Assembly (NCBI RefSeq): GCF_000384115.1
Contig: NZ_KB913029.1
Location: 2,266,907-2,330,906, forward strand
Reading direction: 5' to 3'
Length of the DNA stretch: 64,000 nucleotides
DNA from: Sporichthya polymorpha DSM 43042
GTDB lineage: Bacteria; Actinomycetota; Actinomycetes; Sporichthyales; Sporichthyaceae
Part shown: piece by piece, positions 17,020 to 25,417 of the stretch
Layout: each line of letters begins with the position of its first letter
Position numbering within the stretch: the first letter of the stretch is position 1
Translations under genes and position numbers: made by a program
The notes under the pieces: model-generated
The model's input: only the letters and a program-made list of their open reading frames with translations
Database searches by the model: none
Told to the model about the DNA's origin: nothing

Positions 17020-17589
17020 GTGTCTGACCTGCGCGAACGCACCATCGACATCGTCAAGACCTACGGCCTGGTGCATCGCGAGGAGCCGTTCCGCCTCGCC
17101 TCGGGTGAGCTGTCCCACGACTACATGAACGGCAAGAAGGCCCTCGCCTCCGGTGACCGGCTCAAGACCGCGTGCGAGGCGATCGTCGAGATGGTCGCCG
17201 AGCGGGGGGTGGAGTTCGACGCCGTCGGCGGGCTCACCCTCGGCGCCGACTGCTACGCGTACGGGATCGCGATGCTCACCGGCAAGGACTGGTTCGTCGT
17301 CCGTAAGCAGCAGAAGGACCACGGCGCCCAGAAGCGCGTCGAGGGCGCCGAGCTCGGCCCGGGTGTCCGCGTCCTGCTCGTCGACGACGTCGTCACCACC
17401 GCGGGCTCGATCCTCCAGTCCCTCGACGTCGTGACCGAGCTCGGCGCGGAGGTCGTCCTCGCCGTCACCCTCGTCGACCGCGGCGACGTCGGCCGGATCA
17501 AGTTCGCCGACCGTGGGATCCCCTACTCCCCGCTCCTCACCTACGCCGACCTCGGAATCAAGCCCGTCGGCGGCGCCGCCTCCGCCTGA
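17020..17589 (+). CDS. pyrE: Orotate phosphoribosyltransferase
   Basis: 189 residues, cytoplasmic type I phosphoribosyltransferase converting orotate and PRPP to OMP in pyrimidine synthesis. Seen: FRLASGELSHDYMNGKKA (orotate-site loop), GGLTLGADCYAYG, a catalytic-loop-like RKQQKDHGAQKR, and the PRPP loop VLLVDDVVTTAGSI. Length is normal. The other pyr genes are not nearby, so this is a stand-alone copy and a paralogous PRTase role is possible. Start GTG 17020. Followed by two family A repeats. Confidence 0.85.
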   Translation: MSDLRERTIDIVKTYGLVHREEPFRLASGELSHDYMNGKKALASGDRLKTACEAIVEMVAERGVEFDAVGGLTLGADCYAYGIAMLTGKDWFVVRKQQKDHGAQKRVEGAELGPGVRVLLVDDVVTTAGSILQSLDVVTELGAEVVLAVTLVDRGDVGRIKFADRGIPYSPLLTYADLGIKPVGGAASA

Positions 17590-17608
17590 GCCGGGGGCCG
17601 GCGGCGCG

Positions 17609-17748
17609 TCTTCTCCTGCGCGCCGCGCCTATCCCGATCCCGGGAAGGGCGCGCCGCGCCGGAGAAGTTGAGCTGGGTCCGCGTCATCTCCTGCGCGCCG
17701 CGGGTATCCCGACCCTGGGATGGGCGCGCCAGGCAGGAGAAGTTGAGC
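17609..17748. repeat. Two tandem GC-rich dyad repeats, family A
   Basis: Copy 1 (17609-17672) runs from CTTCTCCTGCGCGCCGCGCC to GGAGAAGTTGAGC; copy 2 (17684-17748) has TCTCCTGCGCGCCGCGGG and GGCAGGAGAAGTTGAGC. Both have imperfect dyad symmetry (CTTCTCC/GGAGAAG outer arms, TCCCGGGA-like centre). They fill most of the 204-bp gap between pyrE and the MarR gene. Confidence 0.7.
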
Positions 17749-17781
17749 CCCGCGGGTGGGAATGGCGCGAAAAGAATTTCG

Positions 17782-17805
17782 TTAGCCTAAGTAATGAGTT
17801 ACGAT
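17782..17805 (+). promoter_or_regulatory. Probable MarR operator and -10 region
   Basis: TTAGcCTAA (17782-17790) and GTAAtgagTTAC (17791-17802) are adjacent dyads; TACGAT (17800-17805) is a -10 box 6 nt before ATG 17812. Overlap of dyads and -10 in front of a MarR gene suggests autorepression. Confidence 0.55.
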
Positions 17806-17811
17806 CCTCGC

Positions 17812-18246
17812 ATGACGACGCTCTCCGCTGCCGACCTCGAACTGGCCCACGGCGTGCGGATGGCGGTCACGCGCCTCGCCCGCCGGTTGCGGAACCAGCG
17901 CTCCGACCTGTCCCTGACGCCGAGCCAGCTCTCGGCGCTCGCGGCGCTGGACAAGCACGGCCCGATCACGCCGGGGCAGCTCGCCGACCACGAGAAGGTC
18001 CAGCCCCCGTCGATGACGCGTGTGCTCGGGGTGCTGGAGGAGAAGGGTCTCGTGGTGAGCACTCCGCACCCGACCGACGGGCGGCAGAAGGTCGTCGAGG
18101 TGACCTCGGCCGCCCACGCGATGCTGGTCGCGGACCGGCGCGCGCGGGAGGAGTGGCTCGCGAGCCGGATGGCTGAGCTCAGCTCCGCCGAGGTCGCGGC
18201 CCTGCGGGCGGCGACTCCCGTCCTGGAGAAGCTGATCGCGCCGTGA
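17812..18246 (+). CDS. MarR-family transcriptional regulator
   Basis: 144 residues with a winged helix-turn-helix: LTPSQLSALAALDKHGPI, GQLADHEKVQPPSMTRVLGVLEEKGLV-type recognition helix (about 55-80), and the wing HPTDGRQKVVEVT. It overlaps the downstream MFS gene by 4 bp (GTGA), so it very likely controls that exporter and responds to its substrate. ATG 17812 was preferred because TACGAT lies 6 nt upstream; ATG 17794 would add six residues but overlaps the operator. Confidence 0.88.
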   Translation: MTTLSAADLELAHGVRMAVTRLARRLRNQRSDLSLTPSQLSALAALDKHGPITPGQLADHEKVQPPSMTRVLGVLEEKGLVVSTPHPTDGRQKVVEVTSAAHAMLVADRRAREEWLASRMAELSSAEVAALRAATPVLEKLIAP

Positions 18247-19520
18247 GCCCGACCTTCAAGAGCCTCTCCGTCCCCAACTACCGCCGGTACTTCACCGGGA
18301 TGGCCGTGTCCAACACGGGCTCCTGGATGCAGCGGGTGGCGCAGGACTGGCTGGTGCTGCAGCTCTCGAGCGGCAGCGCGGTGACGCTCGGCATCACGAC
18401 GGCGCTGCAGTTCGGGCCGATCGTCCTGCTGTCCTCGCTCGGCGGCGTCCTCGCCGACCGCTACGACAAGCGCCGGCTGCTGTTCGTCACGAACACGGTG
18501 ATGGGGCTGCTCGCGCTGATCCTCGGCGCGCTCGTGCTCACCGACCTCGCGGCGGTCTGGCACGTGTACGTCCTCGCCGCGGGGCTGGGCGTGGTCGCGG
18601 CGCTCGACACCCCGACCCGGCAGGCGTTCGTCGTCGAGATGGTCGGGCGCGAGGACCTTCCCAACGCCGTCGGCCTGAACTCCGCGTCGTTCAACGGGGG
18701 CCGGATCGTCGGCCCGGCGGTCGCCGGCCTCCTGATCGAGGCGTTCGACGGCGACACCGGCTGGGTCTTCCTGATCAACGCGCTGACCTATCTCGCCCCG
18801 GTGATCGCGCTGCACCGCATGCGGGTCGCCGAGCTGCAGCGCAGCGAACTCGCCCCCCGTGGCCGGGGCCAGTTGCGCGAGGGCATCCGCTACGTCCGCG
18901 GCCGGCCGGACCTGATGGCCGTCCTGTTCGTCGTCTTCTGCCTCGGCACGTTCGGCCTGAACTTCCAGATCACGAACGCTCTGATGGCCACGGCTGAGTT
19001 CGACAAGGGCGCGGGAGAGTTCGGTCTGCTCGGGTCCGCGATCGCCGTCGGATCGCTGACGGGCGCGCTGCTCGGCGCCCGGCGCTCGGAGGTCCGCGTC
19101 CGGCTCGTGATCGGGGGCGCGCTCGCCTTCGGACTGCTCGAGATCGTGTCGGGCGTGATGCCGAACTACGGGCTTTACGCGGCGTCACTTCCCGCCGTCG
19201 GCGTGGCGGCGCTGCTGACGACCACCGCCGCGAACTCGGTCATGCAGCTCTCGGTCGCGCCCGCGATGCGAGGCCGCGTGATGGCGCTGTACATCACGGT
19301 CCTGTTCGGCGGGACGCCCGTCGGTGCGCCCGTCGTCGGCTGGCTGGCCGAGGAGTACGGTCCACGCTGGTCGCTCGTCGTGGGTGGGCTCGTCACGGCC
19401 GCCTCCGCCGCGCTGGCGGGCTCGTACCTGGCCCGGCGCGCGCAGATCACCGTCCGCGCCAGCGTCTTCCCCCGTCCGCGTCTGAGCCTGGAGTACCCGG
19501 TGAGCGAGCCTGTGCCGTGA
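18243..19520 (+). CDS. MFS exporter (MFS_3/EntS-like)
   Basis: 425 residues with about 12 membrane segments; the opening NYRRYFTGMAVSNTGSWMQ and ADRYDKRRLLF (loop 2-3) are typical of the MFS_3 group that includes enterobactin exporter EntS and macrolide exporters. Located in the inner membrane; exports small molecules by proton antiport (family knowledge). Begins with GTG overlapping the MarR stop by 4 bp. Substrate unknown. Confidence 0.88.
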   Translation: MSPTFKSLSVPNYRRYFTGMAVSNTGSWMQRVAQDWLVLQLSSGSAVTLGITTALQFGPIVLLSSLGGVLADRYDKRRLLFVTNTVMGLLALILGALVLTDLAAVWHVYVLAAGLGVVAALDTPTRQAFVVEMVGREDLPNAVGLNSASFNGGRIVGPAVAGLLIEAFDGDTGWVFLINALTYLAPVIALHRMRVAELQRSELAPRGRGQLREGIRYVRGRPDLMAVLFVVFCLGTFGLNFQITNALMATAEFDKGAGEFGLLGSAIAVGSLTGALLGARRSEVRVRLVIGGALAFGLLEIVSGVMPNYGLYAASLPAVGVAALLTTTAANSVMQLSVAPAMRGRVMALYITVLFGGTPVGAPVVGWLAEEYGPRWSLVVGGLVTAASAALAGSYLARRAQITVRASVFPRPRLSLEYPVSEPVP

Positions 19521-19589
19521 GCGAGCGCAGGAGCTCACCGTGAGCACTGAACGCGGCTCCGCGAGGACGAAGTCCGTGGCGGAGACGCC

Positions 19590-20153
19590 GTGAGGCTGTT
19601 CGTCAGCGTGCAGCCGCCGGCGGAGGCCCTCGCGGCGCTGGACGCCGAGCTCGGCCGGGTGCGGGCGATCGCGCCCCACGGCCTGCGCTGGACCCGGCCC
19701 GAGCAGTGGCACCTGACGCTCGCGTTCCTCGGCGAGGTCGCCGACGACACGGTGCCCGCCCTGACCGCGGCCCTCGACGCCGTCATGTCCGACGCCCCGA
19801 TGACCCTCCGCCTCGCCGGCGGCGGCTGCTTCGGGACGAACGTGCTCTGGGTCGGGCTCGCGGGGGACGTCCACGCCCTGCGGACCCTCGCCGAGGCCGT
19901 GACCGCCGCCGCCCGCGGCGTCGCGGTCGAGCTCGACGACCGGCCCTACCGCCCGCACCTCACCCTCGCCCGGGCAGGGAAGGCCTCCGCCGACCTGCGC
20001 CACGCCGCCGGTGAACTGGCCCAGGTCGTCGGCCCGAGCTGGGACGTCGACGCCGTCCACCTCATGTCCAGCCGCCTCGGCCAGGGCCCCGGCGGCAGCG
20101 CCGCGCACGTCCCGATCGCCACCTGGCCGCGGCGCCGCCGCGGGCCTGCGTAG
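19590..20153 (+). CDS. thpR: RNA 2',3'-cyclic phosphodiesterase
   Basis: 187 residues of the 2H phosphoesterase superfamily, with both HxTx signatures: HLTLAF (H41, T43) and HLTLAR (H123, T125). Family enzymes hydrolyse RNA 2',3'-cyclic phosphates to 2'-phosphates and can ligate tRNA halves in vitro. Length and N-terminus (MRLFVSVQPP) match ThpR/LigT. GTG 19590 is 69 bp after the MFS stop; the gap contains two GTGAGCGAGC repeats. Confidence 0.92.
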   Translation: MRLFVSVQPPAEALAALDAELGRVRAIAPHGLRWTRPEQWHLTLAFLGEVADDTVPALTAALDAVMSDAPMTLRLAGGGCFGTNVLWVGLAGDVHALRTLAEAVTAAARGVAVELDDRPYRPHLTLARAGKASADLRHAAGELAQVVGPSWDVDAVHLMSSRLGQGPGGSAAHVPIATWPRRRRGPA

Positions 20154-20164
20154 CGTTGCCCGGC

Positions 20165-20266
20165 GTGGGTGGGCCTGGACGTGCGCGGACGCTGGTGACG
20201 GCGGTCCTCGTCGTGCTCGTCCTCTCGGTCGTCGCCTCGACCGTCGTCGACTACTTCTCCGGCTGA
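20165..20266 (+). CDS. Putative 33-residue single-span membrane protein
   Basis: A short frame starting GTG 20165 and ending TGA 20264-20266 encodes a basic lead (GGPGRAR), one 19-residue hydrophobic helix (LVTAVLVVLVLSVVASTVV) and a short polar tail (DYFSG). TAGCGT at 20151-20156 lies 8 nt before the start, the leaderless pattern used by many genes here, and a terminator follows 5 bp after the stop. Expression is inferred; function unknown. Confidence 0.5.
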   Translation: MGGPGRARTLVTAVLVVLVLSVVASTVVDYFSG

Positions 20267-20271
20267 GCCTG

Positions 20272-20294
20272 CACTGGAGATGTCATCTCCAGTG
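20272..20294. terminator. Palindromic terminator, family C copy 1
   Basis: CACTGGAGATG-t-CATCTCCAGTG, a perfect 11-bp inverted repeat around one base, between convergent genes. An extended copy of the same element lies at 54473-54503. Confidence 0.7.
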
Positions 20295-20298
20295 GGGG

Positions 20299-22926
20299 TC
20301 AGTCGGCGCGGCGGGTGAGGGGGACCCGGCCGACCGAGCCGAGCATCGCGACCAGGACCGCGAGGAGGGGGACCGCGGCGACGGTGAGCAGCAGGTCGCC
20401 CCAGGGGACGATCGTCTCGCTCGCCCCGGTGGCCGGTCGGGCGGCGTGGGCGAAGTAGAACCCGAACCCGAGGCCCAGGGCGACGCCGAGGACCGCGAGG
20501 ACCAGGGCCTGCGCCCCGGCGAGCCGGCGCCGGCGGCTCGGGGGAGCCCCGATCGCGGAGAGCGTCGCCAGGTCCGGCCGGCCCTCCGCCGCCGAGAGCG
20601 CGACGCACATCGCGACCCCGAGCAGCGCGATCAGCGCCGCCGCCGCGGTCAGGCCGACCCGGATCATCCGGGTGTAGTCCTTCTCCTCGTTCGAGCTGAT
20701 GACGGGAATGCCGAGCGCCTCGGCTGCGGCGATCGCGGCGCCCGCCTGCTCCCGCGACTCCGCGGGGTAGGACAGCAGCGTCATGCTCTGCTCGATCTCC
20801 CAGCCCTGCGACTCGGCGAAGGAGCGGGGCACAAAGGCCCCCGGTAGTTGGGTGTAGGCCTGGTCGCGGGGCAGGACGACGGCCGCGAGGCGAACGGTGC
20901 GCTCCTCGCCGTCGGCGTCGGTGCCCTGGATCGCGATCCGGCCGTCGGTCTCGACGAGGTCCCGGTCGAACACCACGGCCTTACCGTCGTCGAGCGCGTC
21001 CTTCGCGACGTCGGCGCCGGCGACCCGGCCGGAGGCGAGCGCCACGACGTCGGGGTTGCCGATGCCCACAATCGCCCAGGTGCCGCCCTCGGGGTTCACC
21101 ACCTGCAGCGGCGAGAAGTAGTTGTCCACCGCCGAGGCGTCCGGCGGGGAGGCCGCCAGCTCGATCGGGAGAACGGTCGCGCCCGGGATCACCTGCTGCA
21201 CGGCGGCGGTCGCCTGCGCGAGCTGAGCTCGATCGACGGCGCTCTGGTCGTCGAGCGCGATGACGCGGTCGGGGACAGCGTCGGCCTCAAAACGCTCCGT
21301 GCCCTCGCGGTCGGAGGCGATCAGGCACGAGATCGCGACCGCACCGCCGACGGCCACCGCGATTGCGGCGGTCGCCGGCCCGGTGCGGTGCCGGTGCCGC
21401 GCGGCGTCGCGGGTGGCGAGGCGCAGCGTGACGGGCAGCCGTCCGGCCAGCTTCGCCAGCGCCGCGAGCAGCGCGGGCGCGAGCAACAGCAGACCCGCGA
21501 CGACCACGAAGACGCCGACGAGGATCGCGATCGAACCGGTGGTGTCGTCCAGACGGCCCTCGGAACTGCCGGTGAACTCCGAGAGCCGGTCCGATGGCCC
21601 GTACTCGAACCACTGCGACGGACCGCTCGACATCAGCGAGGACGCGATCAGGCTCAGCGTCACGCCGCCGGCGATGAGAACCCCGCCGAACAGCGGCGCC
21701 CAGCGCGACCGCGCGGTCGGGACGGGGAAGCGCGCGGCCAGGGCGTCGACGATCCGGCGCCGGCCCGCGGTGATCGCGGGGAACATCGCGGCCGCGAGGC
21801 CCGACCCGACCCCGACCAGCGCGACGACGAGCAGTTCGGTCCAGCCGAAGTGGATGCCGATCATCACCTCGTTGTTGATGCGCTCGAGCAGCGGTCGCGC
21901 AGCGACCACGCCCCCGATGCCCGCGGCCACACCGGCGACCGCGCCGACGAGCCCGAGCAGCAGGCCCTGCGCGAGCACGACCCGGCGCAGGTCGCCGGGC
22001 GACCCGCCCTGGGCGGCGATCATCCCGAGGTCGCGGGTCTGGCGCCGCGCGCCGACGGCAAAGGCGGTCCCGGCCAGGAGCACCACCTCGAGCAGGCCCA
22101 GACCCGCGACCAGCGTCACCAGCGCGGCCGCCTTGAGGTCCTCGCCGCTCGCCCGGCTGAGGTCGCCGAGACCGATCTCGTACGACGAGGACTGGCTCCG
22201 CAGCTGGACGTACAGGTCGAGCTCGCGCAGGTCCCGCAGCTGCTCGATCGACGCGTTCTCGAACTGCTTCGGCAGGTCGATGTAGTACGCGCCGTCGACG
22301 TTGCCGGCGTCGGCGTTGAGGTCTCTCGCCAGGTCCGAGTTGCCGGGGACGACGACCAGGGCGCAACTCAGGCAGAACGGGTCCCGCGCGATGCCGGAGA
22401 CCTTCGCCGATGCCCCGTCGCGCAGTGAGATCGTCGCTCCGATGCCGTCGCCGGCCAGTCCGAGCTTGTCAGCGAGCTTGGGACTGATCGCCACCTCGCC
22501 CGTTTTGGGTGCGCGGCCGGACTTCAGGTGTGCGTTGGCCCGGGTCAGCGGGTCACCGAGGTGATTCGTGATCAGGTACGAGGCCTCCGCGAGGTGTCCC
22601 GGTGCGGCGAAAATCGCTTCGCCCTTGGTCTGCTCGAAGACCACTCGGCTGCCCGCAGGTAGGGCGCGTTCGACCTGATCCTGCGTCAGACCTGTTGTGG
22701 CAACGCCAGTGCTGTCTTGGGTGTAGTTCGGGTAGAGGACCGCGTCCGCCCCGCCGAAAGCCCGTTCCCGCTCCAGCGCCGGCGAGGTCTGGGTCCGGTA
22801 GAGGACGTCGACGCCGGTCGCGGCGGCGACCGGGGCGAGGATCAGGACGACGATGAGCAACGAGCGCCACTTGTGCCGCAGCGCGTCCCGGCGAGCGAGC
22901 CGGAGCGCGGCGCGCCAGGCGGTCAC
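20299..22926 (-). CDS. ABC exporter permease with two FtsX domains
   Basis: 875 residues. Signal-anchor helix at the N-terminus (HKWRSLLIVVLILAPVAAA), a large extracytoplasmic region, FtsX core helices around 280-400 (GLGLLEVVLLAGTAFAVGARRQTRDLGMIAAQGG), and a second FtsX set at the C-terminus (AEGRPDLATLSAIGAPPSRRR followed by two helices). This MacB/LolCE-like duplicated architecture is typical of actinobacterial FtsX permeases. GTG 22926 overlaps the ATPase stop by 4 bp. Substrate unknown; lipid or antimicrobial export are the usual roles. Confidence 0.9.
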   Translation of the reverse strand: MTAWRAALRLARRDALRHKWRSLLIVVLILAPVAAATGVDVLYRTQTSPALERERAFGGADAVLYPNYTQDSTGVATTGLTQDQVERALPAGSRVVFEQTKGEAIFAAPGHLAEASYLITNHLGDPLTRANAHLKSGRAPKTGEVAISPKLADKLGLAGDGIGATISLRDGASAKVSGIARDPFCLSCALVVVPGNSDLARDLNADAGNVDGAYYIDLPKQFENASIEQLRDLRELDLYVQLRSQSSSYEIGLGDLSRASGEDLKAAALVTLVAGLGLLEVVLLAGTAFAVGARRQTRDLGMIAAQGGSPGDLRRVVLAQGLLLGLVGAVAGVAAGIGGVVAARPLLERINNEVMIGIHFGWTELLVVALVGVGSGLAAAMFPAITAGRRRIVDALAARFPVPTARSRWAPLFGGVLIAGGVTLSLIASSLMSSGPSQWFEYGPSDRLSEFTGSSEGRLDDTTGSIAILVGVFVVVAGLLLLAPALLAALAKLAGRLPVTLRLATRDAARHRHRTGPATAAIAVAVGGAVAISCLIASDREGTERFEADAVPDRVIALDDQSAVDRAQLAQATAAVQQVIPGATVLPIELAASPPDASAVDNYFSPLQVVNPEGGTWAIVGIGNPDVVALASGRVAGADVAKDALDDGKAVVFDRDLVETDGRIAIQGTDADGEERTVRLAAVVLPRDQAYTQLPGAFVPRSFAESQGWEIEQSMTLLSYPAESREQAGAAIAAAEALGIPVISSNEEKDYTRMIRVGLTAAAALIALLGVAMCVALSAAEGRPDLATLSAIGAPPSRRRRLAGAQALVLAVLGVALGLGFGFYFAHAARPATGASETIVPWGDLLLTVAAVPLLAVLVAMLGSVGRVPLTRRAD

Positions 22927-23642
22927 GACGAGGTCCGCAGGGTGGAGCGCGAGCGCGGGACGCCGGTGCCGTCGCTGACCAGAGCGCCGTCGCGCAGGGT
23001 CACGATGCGGTCGGCCCAACCGGCCATCCGCGCGTCGTGGGTGACGACGATCCCGGCCGCGCCGGCGTCGCAGCGGGCGCGCAGCAGCTTGAGGATCGCC
23101 TCGCCGGTGACGGAGTCCAGCGCGCCGGTCGGCTCGTCCGCGAGCACGAGCCGACGCGGCCCGATCAGGGCGCGGGCGATCGCCACGCGCTGGCGCTGAC
23201 CGCCGGACATCTGGTCCGGGAACGAGTTCGCGTATCCGGTGAGGTCGACCTCGGCGAGCGCCGCGACCGCCTCGGCCAGCGCAGCCCTCGAACGGATCCC
23301 GTCCAGCTCGCGGGGCAGCGCGACGTTCTCGGCCGCGGTCAGCGCCGGGATCAGGTTCAGGTCCTGGAAGACGTACCCGATCGCGCGGCGGCGCAGGGCG
23401 GCCAGCGCGGCGGCGGGCTGCCCGCGCATCGTCGTCCCCTCGACGATGACGTCGCCGGACGTGGCGGCGTCGAGCCCGCCGGCGACGTTGAGCAGCGTCG
23501 ACTTGCCGGAGCCCGACGGCCCCATGACGGCGACGAGTTCGCCGGCCTCGACCGCGAGGTCGACCTCGCGCAGGGCGTGCACCGCGGTCGGGCCGCTGCC
23601 GTGCACGCGGCTCACGCCGCGAAGTTCGAGGACGGGTGTCAT
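22923..23642 (-). CDS. ABC transporter ATP-binding protein (MacB/LolD type)
   Basis: 239 residues: Walker A GPSGSGKST, Q-loop FQDLNLIPALTAAENV, signature MSGGQRQRVAIARAL, Walker B LVLADEPTGALDS and the H-loop VVTHDAR. Powers the FtsX permease encoded downstream. Its start overlaps the PadR stop by 4 bp, and its stop overlaps the permease start by 4 bp, so all three are one operon. Confidence 0.95.
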   Translation of the reverse strand: MTPVLELRGVSRVHGSGPTAVHALREVDLAVEAGELVAVMGPSGSGKSTLLNVAGGLDAATSGDVIVEGTTMRGQPAAALAALRRRAIGYVFQDLNLIPALTAAENVALPRELDGIRSRAALAEAVAALAEVDLTGYANSFPDQMSGGQRQRVAIARALIGPRRLVLADEPTGALDSVTGEAILKLLRARCDAGAAGIVVTHDARMAGWADRIVTLRDGALVSDGTGVPRSRSTLRTSS

Positions 23643-24175
23643 GTCACGCTCCGGGTCAGATCAGGGTTGGCGGGTCGGGTGAGCAGCACCTGCTCGCAGT
23701 GGTCGAGCCAGCGGATCTCGGCCTCGGCGGCGAAGATCGCGGCCTCGGCCACGAGTTCGGCCGCGAGGTCGCCACTCGCCTTGCGCCGGGTGGCGGCCCG
23801 GATCGCACGGTGGGCAGCGGTTCGCTGGGCGTCGATCACCGCGAGGGCGTCGACGGTCGGGGTCGCAACGGCCATCGCGACCTTGATGACGAGTTCGTCC
23901 CGGGGTCGGGCGTCGTGCTCGATGGGCTCGTCGAACCAGGCCGCGAGCTCGGCGCGCCCGGCCTCGGTGATCCGGTAGACGACCTTGCCGGACTCGTCGG
24001 CGGTGCCGGCGGGCTCGACGAGGCCGTCCCGGTCGAGTCGGTTCAGCGTCGTGTAGACCTGCCCGACGTTCAGCGGCCAGGTCGCTCCCGTCGCGGCCTC
24101 GAACTCGACCCGGAGCTGGTAGCCGTACTTCGGGCCACCCTCCAGGAGAGCGAGAAGGCCGTTCCGGATGCTCAT
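23639..24175 (-). CDS. PadR-family transcriptional regulator
   Basis: 178 residues. Winged helix domain: SIRNGLLALLEGGPKYGYQLRVEFE, then NVGQVYTTLNRLDRDGLVEP and the wing VVYRITEAGRAEL; a C-terminal helical dimerisation region follows. First gene of the operon PadR-ATPase-permease. It faces two tandem 11-bp palindromes immediately upstream and probably represses its own operon, with the exported compound as the inducer (inference from PadR-ABC systems). Confidence 0.92.
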   Translation of the reverse strand: MSIRNGLLALLEGGPKYGYQLRVEFEAATGATWPLNVGQVYTTLNRLDRDGLVEPAGTADESGKVVYRITEAGRAELAAWFDEPIEHDARPRDELVIKVAMAVATPTVDALAVIDAQRTAAHRAIRAATRRKASGDLAAELVAEAAIFAAEAEIRWLDHCEQVLLTRPANPDLTRSVT

Positions 24176-24177
24176 GG

Positions 24178-24201
24178 ATACTGAGTATGCATACTGAGTA
24201 T
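24178..24201. promoter_or_regulatory. Tandem PadR operator
   Basis: ATACTgAGTAT at 24178-24188 and again at 24191-24201, separated by GC: two perfect 11-bp palindromes 13 bp apart (centre to centre), starting 3 bp upstream of the PadR start codon and lying between divergent operons. On the minus strand CATACT within it can serve as the -10. Confidence 0.8.
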
Positions 24202-24241
24202 GCGTCCCGCCACCCGGATCGCCATCCAGGAGACTGAGCCC

Positions 24242-25417
24242 ATGCCCGAGCCGCTCGCCGACGCCCTCGCCGAGGTGCGTGCGCTGCTGCTGGACGCCGA
24301 CCTGCGCCGCGCCGTCGCGGCCGGCCGGCGCCACGGCGCGCCCCGCCCGCAGTGGCGCCGCGCGGAGCTCCGTCCGGTCGACCTCAAGGGCGGTCGCCGC
24401 CTCCAGCGGGTCTGCTATGACGAGCGAGCGGCGCACACGACGAACCTCGCCTACCCCACCGAGGCCGCCGACGGGGTCGACGCCCTCCTCGCCGAGCCCT
24501 ACGGCAACTGGCACGTCGAGGCCGCCGGCCGGACGGTGCAGCTGCGCGTCACCAAGAAGGGTCAGGCCCAGGTCCACCGAGCGAGCGCGGCCGCGGTGCC
24601 GGTGACGACCCCGGCCGCGAAGCACGACCGCGAGAAGCCCCGGCTGATCGATCCCGGCGACCCGCTGTTCGACGTCCTCGGCGCGGACGCGGCCAAGCGC
24701 CGGCAGGTCGACGCCTTCCTCCGGCTCCTCGAGCCGACCCTGGACGCCGTCGCCGGGCGCGACCCGCTCCACGTCGTCGACCTCGGGTGCGGCAACGCCT
24801 ACCTCTCGTTCGCGGCGCACCGGTTCCTGTCCGGCCGGGGCAAGGCGACGCTGACCGGCGTCGACCTGCGCGACGCGGCCCGGGCCCGGAACATCGCGAT
24901 CGCCGAGCGCCTCGGCGCGACGGGCGTCGAGTTCGTCGCGGGCACGATCGCCGACGCCGACGTCCCGCCCGGTGACGTCGTCCTCGCCCTCCATGCCTGC
25001 GACACGGCCACCGACGACGCGCTCGCGCGGGCCGTGCGGTGGGAGGCTCCGGTGGTGATCGCCGCCCCCTGCTGCCACCACGAGACCGCCGCGGCGATCC
25101 GCGCCGCCGGCCCGCCCGAGCCCTACGGGCTCGTCGGGAGGCACGGCATCCTCCGCGAGCGGATGGCGGACGTCCTCACCGACTCCCTCCGCGCCACGTT
25201 GCTACGCCTGCTGGGCTACCGCGTCGACGTCGTGGAGTTCGTGAGCAGTGAACACACAGCACGCAATCTGGCGATTCGCGCGGTGCGGACCGGAGCGCCC
25301 GCCGATGCTGGTCTCGTGGAGCAGTACCGGGCGCTGACGTCGGCATGGTCGCTACGACCGCAGCTGGCTGCCCTGCTCTCCTACGAACTGACGAACCGTC
25401 ACGGTGGTGAGTGGTGA
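24242..25417 (+). CDS. SAM-dependent methyltransferase (Methyltransf_32 type)
   Basis: 391 residues. Methyltransferase motif I VVDLGCGNAYLSFAAHRFL, motif II TGVDLRDAA, and the distinctive late motifs LALHACDTATDDALA and APCCHHETAA found in the Methyltransf_32 group (relatives of eukaryotic GSTCD/METTL25-like proteins). Substrate unknown; RNA or protein targets are plausible. ATG 24242 has AGGAG at 24228-24232; ATG 24200 would lie inside the PadR operator. Coupled to the next gene by a 4-bp GTGA overlap. Confidence 0.85.
   Translation: MPEPLADALAEVRALLLDADLRRAVAAGRRHGAPRPQWRRAELRPVDLKGGRRLQRVCYDERAAHTTNLAYPTEAADGVDALLAEPYGNWHVEAAGRTVQLRVTKKGQAQVHRASAAAVPVTTPAAKHDREKPRLIDPGDPLFDVLGADAAKRRQVDAFLRLLEPTLDAVAGRDPLHVVDLGCGNAYLSFAAHRFLSGRGKATLTGVDLRDAARARNIAIAERLGATGVEFVAGTIADADVPPGDVVLALHACDTATDDALARAVRWEAPVVIAAPCCHHETAAAIRAAGPPEPYGLVGRHGILRERMADVLTDSLRATLLRLLGYRVDVVEFVSSEHTARNLAIRAVRTGAPADAGLVEQYRALTSAWSLRPQLAALLSYELTNRHGGEW

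Noticed and set aside
19500-19589. GTGAGCGAGC repeats between the MFS and thpR genes
   Set aside because: Two short copies only, overlapping the likely translation start region of thpR; not enough to call a repeat element.
20848-22428. 526-codon open frame on the + strand opposite the FtsX permease gene
   Set aside because: The minus-strand frame has clear FtsX motifs and 4-bp operon overlaps; long antisense frames are expected in DNA of this GC content.
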